From the NCBI RefSeq assembly GCF_018873765.1, contig NC_057925.1, positions 49,736,010 to 49,800,009 on the forward strand: a stretch of 64,000 bases of DNA, in the 5' to 3' direction. This DNA is from Telopea speciosissima. Lineage: Eukaryota > Streptophyta > Magnoliopsida > Proteales > Proteaceae. Below are positions 56,890 to 64,000 of the stretch, piece after piece (position 1 is the first letter of the stretch; every line of letters starts with the position of its first letter). The notes beneath the pieces were generated by a model. That model worked only from the letters and a program-made list of their open reading frames with translations. It ran no database searches and had not been told where the DNA came from. The position numbers and the translations under genes are program-made.

Positions 56890-57709
56890 TAGGGGTGTCA
56901 ATTCTAGGCCCGGCCCGATAGCCCCAACTGAGCCCGCTCGGTTAAAGCCTGGCCCGGCCTGGTAATCGAGCGGTCCCGGTGTGGGGTCCTAGCCTATCGG
57001 GCGTCCAACTGGACCGATCGATTCCAGGCCCGACCTAGACCGATAGGTTACAGTCCGACCCAACCCGAACCTTTAACTTATAAACTTCCCCTCCCCTTCC
57101 CTCCAAATTTCCTGTTTTTGTTGGTTTTTTTGTTGGTCTTTGACATTTATTGGTTAGATACATTAACATAGGTGAAATGAGGCTTATTTTTTAGTTTTTA
57201 GATCTTACTTTGTTAGATGTATTTTCATTCGATGTTATGCTGCAATTTTTTTTTCCTCTACTTACTTTGTTAGATGTGTCTTCTATTTGGTGTTGTACTG
57301 TTATTTGTTTCTCCTCTACTTACTTTGTTAGATGTGTTTCTATTCGGTGTTGTGTTACTATTTTAGTTGGGATAAGCTTTATTTGACTTTGAGTTGAGGT
57401 GTACCGTGACTGCCTAACAATGTGATGGTTTGAACTTAAAATTTTAGTTGCATGTTAATTAGTAAACCCACACCGTTTAGAGACCGTTTAGAGTTAAATG
57501 GCTCAGTAGCCCATTTTTTGCCCGATTTAGGCCCGTTTAGCCCGAATAAGGCTGCCTCGATTAAAGACCAAACATCGATCGACCGAAATGAAACCGCACC
57601 ATGCCCGCCCAAGGCAAGCCCGAATGCCTAATCTGTCGGACACGGTGTAGCCTGTAAAATTGGTGAGGCCCGGCTAGGCCCGACCGAACCCGACCAGTTA
57701 ACACCCCTA
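56890..57709. mobile_element. hAT-type element with perfect 8-bp target duplication
   Basis: Ends TAGGGGTGTCAATT and AACACCCCTA; target GTTTTTAA at 56882-56889 and 57710-57717, identical. Subterminal parts are GGCCCGGCCCGA-type motifs; the centre carries a threefold imperfect repeat of CTACTTACTTTGTTAGATGT (57250-57340). No transposase frame. Confidence 0.85.
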
Positions 57710-57726
57710 GTTTTTAAGTTAGCATT

Positions 57727-58000
57727 TCCAAATATAGACCTTTAAATTAACAATCAAATTTATGGTAAAATATTCTATGAGACATTCGGTACCAGTAAAA
57801 ATGAAAGACTAGAAGAAATAAAGGGTTGACCTTAGCTCTCATGATCTTAAGTCTTAAAATTATACACTATATAGGGTTAGGAAATGAATTTGTTCCAGTT
57901 CCACCGGTTCCTAATTGGAAGATTTGGAACCAAACCAATAAATTGTTAGATGGATCAGTTCCAGTCCGGTCCGATTCTAGACCAAAATTGACACCCTTAG
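57727..58000 (+). repeat. Dispersed repeat, copy 2 of a pair
   Basis: Partner of 45055-45385. It lies directly right of the hAT element at 56890-57709. The frame at 57826-58089 is within it and is not a gene. Confidence 0.65.
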
Positions 58001-58247
58001 TTGTGAATCGCTACCATAACATTCACAATGGATCTCTTTGTTCACAGCCCAATAATGTAGTGACACATAGACGTTTGTTAGGATTTTAAAGTTAGAGTCG
58101 GGATCAAATGATTGGAATAGGTCTGATTCACCCCAAAAACCCTAGAATCTTCCACTCTCATCAGAAACCCATATATCCGATCTCCAAAACCTGAGAATCC
58201 ATCGTTACAGAATAGCCGGAATTGGGATTGGTTCAATTTTTATACTA

Positions 58248-58296
58248 TTGTACTTGACATTCTTTTTTTTTTTGGTAAACTTTGTACTTGACATTC
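58248..58296 (-). repeat. Micro-insertion with 15-bp target duplication
   Basis: TTGTACTTGACATTC occurs at 58248-58262 and 58282-58296, identical, around a poly-T run plus GGTAAACT. On the minus strand the insert is AGTTTACC plus poly-A. Confidence 0.8.
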
Positions 58297-58300
58297 AATC

Positions 58301-59755
58301 TCGGAGAAGATGTCTCGACTCCCGATCATGGTTTGAGGAATTGGTATTAGATTTGTAGGATCGATCGATATCAGTATCAGTCGATACTGATTCATGGCTG
58401 GTCCCCATATCAATGGATCAATATGAACAAAGATAAAAATGCCAAAAAAACTATTTTTTGAAAAAAATAGGGATATACTTAACAGATTTAGATCGATACG
58501 GATCGATCCAATTGGTATCAACAAAGACCAATACCGATACCAATTACTAAAACCTTACTCTCCAATGTCATTTTCATTTTTCAGAAAATTCTTCTAAAAA
58601 CAATACATAATACTTAAAACAGAACTCCAGAATGGAACCCTAGAAGAGTTTGTATTTAGAACTTGAAGGTCTTCTTAATTGTCCCGCATTTTATTCCTAA
58701 AATGAATTAAAGTAGAAGTTTTAATAAATAAATAAAAAAATCAATTTATCATTGGTGTAAATTTATCTGTAACTGAACCAGTTACAATGGACTTTGTAAC
58801 CTCTCTTTTCTAACCCTTGTCTCTTTCTTTCAACGATTTAAAATTAAGGACAAAGTGGGTAATTCAATTTTAGCGTGGTTTCATTGATTCACGCGGCTTG
58901 GATAAATGGCTCAACTTGAGCCAAAGCCACATTGCTCTCGATTCAGTGAAGTTCTATCTTCTTTCGCTCCGACCAATGCCATGTTCGTTGCTGGAATCGT
59001 TCCATTTCCCCCCCTCTCTCTCTCTCTCTCTCTCTCCTCTCACTATGCTACTAGGAGAAGACTCTCACTGTGCTACTCAGATAAGTCTATCTCTATCTCT
59101 ATGCCACTCGAAGAAGAAAGCTAGCTTGCTCTTTGCTGTTTGAAAAAAACTCTGTTCCACGGAGAGCCGTCATTCACGATCTACCATTGTGCAGGTACTC
59201 TCTCTCTCTCGTTAGGAGTTGGTAGACTTGGTTTGAACCCTCATAGTATTGACGTATGGCCTATTTAGACTAATGGGGGTGGAGATGTTAACTCAAAGAA
59301 GATTAGACATGTTTTGTTGGTTGGCTTACTATGTTGGCTAGTATTTCTTTTGAGGATTTGCCTCTGGTCGAGTCTGTGTGTCGGTAGTTATCTTGACTCT
59401 TGATCACTGAAACTGATTTGGTCGAGTCTACGTGGTGGTAGATTATACATATTTTCATGGTGTTGATGTTTAATCACTATGTATGCCTATTGTGAGTAAG
59501 TATATTAGTAGTGCAAGATTACTGTTTGATAGAATGCCCAACAAGGTTAAAATCCAAGGATCAGTTTCAATAAAGCTAGATATCTGGCCATAGTTAAAAT
59601 CCACTGTAAATGTAAATACCTGGCCATTTTGGTGAGCGCAGCAAGAGCAGCCAACATGGGTTTGTGTTTCAGGGTCCTTGGTTGTCCAGACAGATTTTTT
59701 TTTGTGTGCCAGTATATTAACTGATTTGGATTAGTTTGACATAAATTCGTATGAT
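58301..59755. other. Unassigned region with a possible leader exon
   Basis: AATCGG/GATCGATAC-rich repeat DNA to about 58560. At 58906 an ATG opens a frame (MAQLEPKPHCSRFSEVLSSF) that soon runs into a CT microsatellite; a good donor-like CAG/GTACTC lies near 59193. It could be the first exon of a gene continuing right, but I recognise no domain. Confidence 0.3.
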
Positions 59756-59810
59756 ACTTATGAGTTACACTTATCAAAAAAAAAAAAAAAAAAACCACTT
59801 ATGAGTTACA
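59756..59810 (+). repeat. Micro-insertion (TTATC plus poly-A) with 14-bp target duplication
   Basis: ACTTATGAGTTACA at 59756-59769 and 59797-59810, identical, brackets CTTATC, about 18 A and CC. Confidence 0.8.
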
Positions 59811-60352
59811 ATTTCCCTTTAATGAACAAATAATGTTGTTTTGCCTGGTGCTGTTGGCTTCATAATTGTTCCAAAGGCCTTCAACAATTTGATGCAAATT
59901 GTGATCCTGAAGCCGTTTGGTTCAAGGTATGTAGCTTCAAATATATAGACAAAAGAAAGAATTCTTCTAGTAATAACTGATGTTGAAAAGCTTTCAGATA
60001 TTACTAACTGACATATTGGTTTTAAGAGTCACAAATATGATAATTCCTTTCATGTTTCTTGACTTTAGGCATTTTATTCAAATTCTTCTGCAATATACAC
60101 CCAAAATGGCATACACCAGCTCACTTTTAACCAAATCACTAGACAGGATTGGAAGACACTCTTATCAAGAAACAACAAAAGGGTGGACAATATAAAACTA
60201 ACAACAGCAAACATAACTCAGCCACACGGCGACACTAGTTCTAAACATTTAACTACATGATTTCTTTTCCAATTACAAAGTGGGGAATGTATTACATAAT
60301 CAGTAATGGTCATTGGCACTATGTTCTTAAAGTTCTCATTTCTCAGGAATGT
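59811..60352. other. Exon-like stretch and flank of the LINE
   Basis: A short open stretch (about 59836-59928; one frame reads LHNCSKGLQQFDANCDPEAV) ends at an AAG/GTATGT donor-like site. No homology recognised. The LINE target site follows. Confidence 0.25.
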
Positions 60353-60365
60353 TTTATCGTAGTGG

Positions 60366-63220
60366 GCATAATTGTGGACAAAGATCTAAAGAATGATGTA
60401 ATAGAGGTCAATAGACTAGGAGACAAGATTATATCTATCAAACTGGTATTGGAGAAAGAGGTTGTCAATATTGTTTGCGCTTATGCACCTCAAGTAGGAT
60501 TTGATGAAAGTAGTAAATATCAATTTTGGGAACACATGAATGATTTAATGCAGAGTTTTGACCAAGATAAATCAAATATTTTTGGAGGTGACCTGAACGG
60601 ACATGTTGGGAGGGATCGTAGAGGTTATGAATGTGTACATAGCGGTTTCGGAGTTGGGGAGAGGAATGAGGAGGGGACCTAAATCCTAGACTTTTCGGTA
60701 ATTTATGATCTTTCCATTGTGAACATTTCTTTGAAAAAAGTGAGGAACACTTAGTTACCTATAAAAGTGGGAATCATACTAGTCAAATAGACTGCTTCCT
60801 AACAAGAAGGGCATGCAAAATGGGGTGTAAGGACTGTAAGGTTATCCTTGGGAGAGCTTAACCACCCAACATAGACTGGTGGTCCTAGAGATGTGCCTCG
60901 GTGTATAGAAGATTAGGAGGAGGAAACCTATATACCCTAAGGTAAGGTGGTGGAGATTAAAAGGGGAATCCTTGAGGACATTTACTGATAATGTGGTCAA
61001 ACAAGGAAAATGGAACTTTGAGGGAGAAACCAATGTGATGTGGAACGAAATGATGACTTGTATTAAAAGGGTTGCCAAAGATGTGCTAGGGGAAGTGAAG
61101 GGTAGTCGTCAGGCCCCTAGAGAGACTTGGTGGTGGAGCAATGATGTCCAATCAGCCATTAGGACCAAGAAAGAGTGTTTTAAGACATGTCAAAGGAATA
61201 AAGAAATAGAGGATAAAAAGAGGTATTATGATGCTAGAAACGAAGCTAGGAAGATTATGGGGATCGCTAGGGCAAAGAAATGTGAGGATCTCTATATCAA
61301 CCTAAACACCAAAGAAGGGGAAAAAGCTTTATATTAGATAGTAAAGATGAGAGAAAGGAAGAGTAGAGATTTCGACCAGGTAAGGTGTATCAAGGGTGCT
61401 GATGGAAGAGTGTTGGTAAAAGATAAGGACATTGTGAAGAGATGGGATGAATATATTTGTGACCTACTAAATGGAGACAGGCCGAGAAGAAATGTTCTGG
61501 ACGATTACATCATTCAACAAGACACCACACGTCATAGATATGAACGAATTGTTAGTGTGGCGGAAGTTAAAAAAGCCTTAAGAGAGATGAAAGCAGGCAA
61601 GACAGCAAGTCCAGATGAGATTCCAATAAAAGTGTGGAAAACCCTTGGAAGTTGTGGGGTATATTGGTTAACCAATCTGTTTAACAAGATTATGAACACA
61701 AGGAAGATGCCAGATGAATGGAGGAGAAGCATTGTAGTCCTGATCTACAAAAATAAAGGTGATATCCAATGTTGCAATAACTATAGAAGCATAAAGCTTA
61801 TGAGCCACATTATGAAACTTTGGGTGAAGGTTGTTGAAGCCCGTTTGAGAAGAGAGATCCATATCTTGGTGAACCAATTTGGTTTTATGTCAGGTAGATC
61901 CGCAGTAGAAACTGTCTACTTATTGAGGAGGCTCATGGAAAGATATAGAGATAGCAAGAAGGATCTCCATGTGGTCTTTATTGATTTGGAAAAAGCCTAT
62001 GACTGAGTTCCTAGAGATTTAATCCGGCATGTTCTAGTGAAGAGAGGGGGTGCCAAGTAAATACGTGGATATAATTAAAGATATGTATGAGGGCGTGGTA
62101 ACTAGTGTGAGATTTACGGGAGGTCAGGGCAAGGAATTCCCAATTACAATTTGGTTACATCAGGGATCAGCCTTAAGCCCTTATCTCTTTGCGCTTATCA
62201 TGGATGACCTAACCAAGAGCATTTAAGACGAGGTACTGTGGTGTATACTCTTCGTTGATGATATCGTATTGGTGGATGAGACAAAAGCAGGGATTAGCGC
62301 TAAGTTAGAGCTTTGGAGATCAACATTGGAAAAAAATGGCTTTAAGATTAGTAGAACGAAGACGGAGTATACGATGTGTAATTTTAGTCATACAATGATG
62401 GATACTGATATGGTGTGAATTGAGGAAAGAGAGATACCGCAAAGTGACTATTTTAGATATCTGGGGTCAATCATGAATAAAGAAGGTGACATAGAGGATG
62501 ATGTTTCACAGAGAATTAAAGTGGGATGGATGAAGTGGAGAGGCGTGTCCGAGTGCTTTGCGATCGACGTATTCCTCTGCAACTTAAAGGAAAGTTCTAT
62601 AGGACTGTTGTACGACCAGCTATGATGTATGGGGCGGAAGGTATATTGAATAGCTTTGTGTAGCAGAGATGAGGATGTTAAGATGGATGTGTGGAAAAAC
62701 TAGGAAGGATAAAGTAAAGAATGATCGTATTAGAGCTGACTTGGGAGTTGCCTCGATCAATGACAAGCTCTGAGAGAGTCATTTAAGGTGGTATGGTCAT
62801 GTCCAATGGAGGTCTAGGGACGCCCCAGTAAGGAGGAGTGATAGAATCCTGATTGAAGGAGCTAAAAGAGCTAGAGCAGGTCTAAAATGACCATAGGAGA
62901 AGATGTGAGGAAGGACATGCATAGTCTAGGTCTTGTTCCAAGTATGACCTCGGATAGAGCCTGTTGGAGGGCAAGGATCCATGTAGCAAACTCCATTTAG
63001 CTGAGATTCTCCTGACTTGCTGGGCTGTGCCTTTTTCCTCTTACTTTCGTCTTTCATTTTTCTTTTATTTCCTATCTTCCATTTGTCATTTTTCATTTCT
63101 CACCTTTTTTCCCCATCTCTTCATTCCCTTTTTTTAGACCCCAGTTTTCCCCTACCTTGTTTTGTTTGGATCCATGTAACCGACCCCATTAAGTTGGCAT
63201 AAGGCTGAGTTTGTTGTTGA
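60366..63220 (+). mobile_element. RTE-clade LINE, 5'-truncated, with 13-bp target duplication
   Basis: Flanked by TTTATCGTAGTGG (60353-60365) and TTTATCGCAGTGG (63221-63233). The left edge falls inside the AP endonuclease domain (GIIVDKDLKNDVI; then AYAPQVGFDE and GGDLNGHVGRD), so the 5' part is missing. The reverse transcriptase follows: [64 protein letters not shown] and, after further breaks, the catalytic FVDD near 62250. The C-terminal part holds GKFYRTVVRPAMMYGAEG. The 3' end is CCCATTAAGTTGGCATAAGG, GCTGAG and a TTG repeat, typical of RTE. At least six stops or frame changes; not active. The largest open pieces are 60366-60681, 60972-61337 and 61347-62006. Confidence 0.9.
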
Positions 63221-63233
63221 TTTATCGCAGTGG

Positions 63234-64000
63234 TTCTTCTTAAATACTAGTACACTGGAAGGTTCACTCCATAGTACTAGCACATGGAGTCTTTTCCATT
63301 TCCATATCTTTTTTTTTTGGTTTTATTGAACCTCTATTTTGTAGAGTCCTTTCTGTGTGCCATTCTAATTATTGTGCTTTGAAGACTTGCCTCACCATGG
63401 TGTTAAGCTGAATGCTCAGATACATATCCACAAAATGGGGTAACCTTAGCTTCCTTCACAAAATTCCTCTTGAAAGAGCAAAATATAATCTTTCGTTGGC
63501 CTGGTTTCAAACCATCCACCATAGAAGGGGTTGATCTTTTCATATCAGCCATGGAAAACAATATCAGCCCCTAGTTGACAAAGTCACTGTACTTTATGAG
63601 CTTCACCTTCTAATCAAGATAAGTATTCCAGCTACAAAAGAATGAACAACTTTATCAGAATTTCGTGGGTATGCAATTTCAGAGTTGTGAATGTTGTTTG
63701 ATGAGATTTTATCTTTTTCAAAATTATCAATATTGGTTATTATGATATTTAACCTAAAATTGCCCGAGCCAATTCTCCATGCTTTGATCTTCTTCTTGCT
63801 GAATGCAAGTTCAATGGCTTTTCCATCTTGCTCATTTACCCACAAAAAATCTTTCTTGTTCTTGTCAAGATCTTGGAAATACTCCTTGCCTTATTTTGAT
63901 GTCCACCCAACCCTTGCCCAGAGAGCCAAATGTAATTATAATGAGGAATGGAATCCTAAGCAGACATTTTCGAGTTAAGACTCCAATTGGGCTCCTTCCT
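63234..64000. other. Right-hand edge with an unassigned minus-strand frame
   Basis: Minus-strand 63603-63900 is open over about 90 codons and reads FLWVNEQDGKAIELAFSKKK then WRIGSGNFRLNIIITNIDNF. It has no ATG at its left limit and may be a retroelement or gene fragment running in from beyond the window. I do not recognise the family. The 63240-63560 part shows nothing clear. Confidence 0.3.

Noticed and set aside
57826-58089. 87-codon frame
   Set aside because: Lies within a dispersed repeat whose other copy (45055-45385) does not conserve the frame.
1-64000. CRISPR arrays, operons, bacterial promoters or prophage
   Set aside because: The sequence is plant nuclear DNA with spliced genes; no regularly spaced direct repeats of CRISPR type were seen.

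Overview
The window is nuclear DNA from a flowering plant. Intron-rich genes, a MIR160 hairpin, plant-specific gene families (HIPP metallochaperone, GPI-type GH17 glucanase, RGLG ubiquitin ligase) and plant-type transposons (MULEs with long inverted ends, hAT, PIF/Harbinger, L1 and RTE LINEs) all point that way. The species cannot be read from the sequence; the repeat mix would suit an early-diverging eudicot or a magnoliid, but that is a guess.

Layout. Positions 1-18700 are the gene-rich arm: an ATP-dependent phosphofructokinase gene (412-4086, +, one 2.2-kb intron, one 4-bp frameshifting duplication), a GH17/X8 beta-1,3-glucanase (6358-8615, +), a ten-exon RING/copine-type E3 ligase of the RGLG family (9557-14756, -) and a BMT5-like Rossmann methyltransferase gene (17646-18694, +). 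From about 19.3 to 25.4 kb lies a transposon block with two long-TIR MULE-type elements, a hAT element with a perfect 8-bp target duplication, and two LTR-like fossils. From about 25.4 to 45.1 kb the DNA is a tandem array of three related units. Units 1 and 3 each carry an intact three-exon HIPP gene (26958-27729 and 42044-42791, both +); unit 2 has lost it. Transposons present in one unit but not the others allow the events to be ordered. From 45 to 60 kb is gene-poor: LINE fragments, hairpin elements, hAT elements, a 3.1-kb PIF/Harbinger element with MYB/SANT and GRF-finger remnants, and one clear non-coding gene, MIR160, on the minus strand near 55.0 kb. A 5'-truncated RTE LINE with a 13-bp target duplication fills 60366-63220.

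The host genes are unrelated in function (glycolysis, cell wall, ubiquitin signalling, RNA methyltransferase-like, metal handling, auxin-related microRNA) and show no operon-like cooperation. The most unusual structural signals are: (1) at least seven hairpin elements with unrelated arms but the same loop core, plus a second hairpin family behaving the same way; (2) about ten tiny insertions of a few bases plus poly-A, each flanked by a 9-16-bp direct repeat, several proved by an empty site in a sister unit; (3) the dated triplication of the HIPP locus; (4) a 4-bp tandem duplication that breaks the otherwise well-conserved phosphofructokinase frame.
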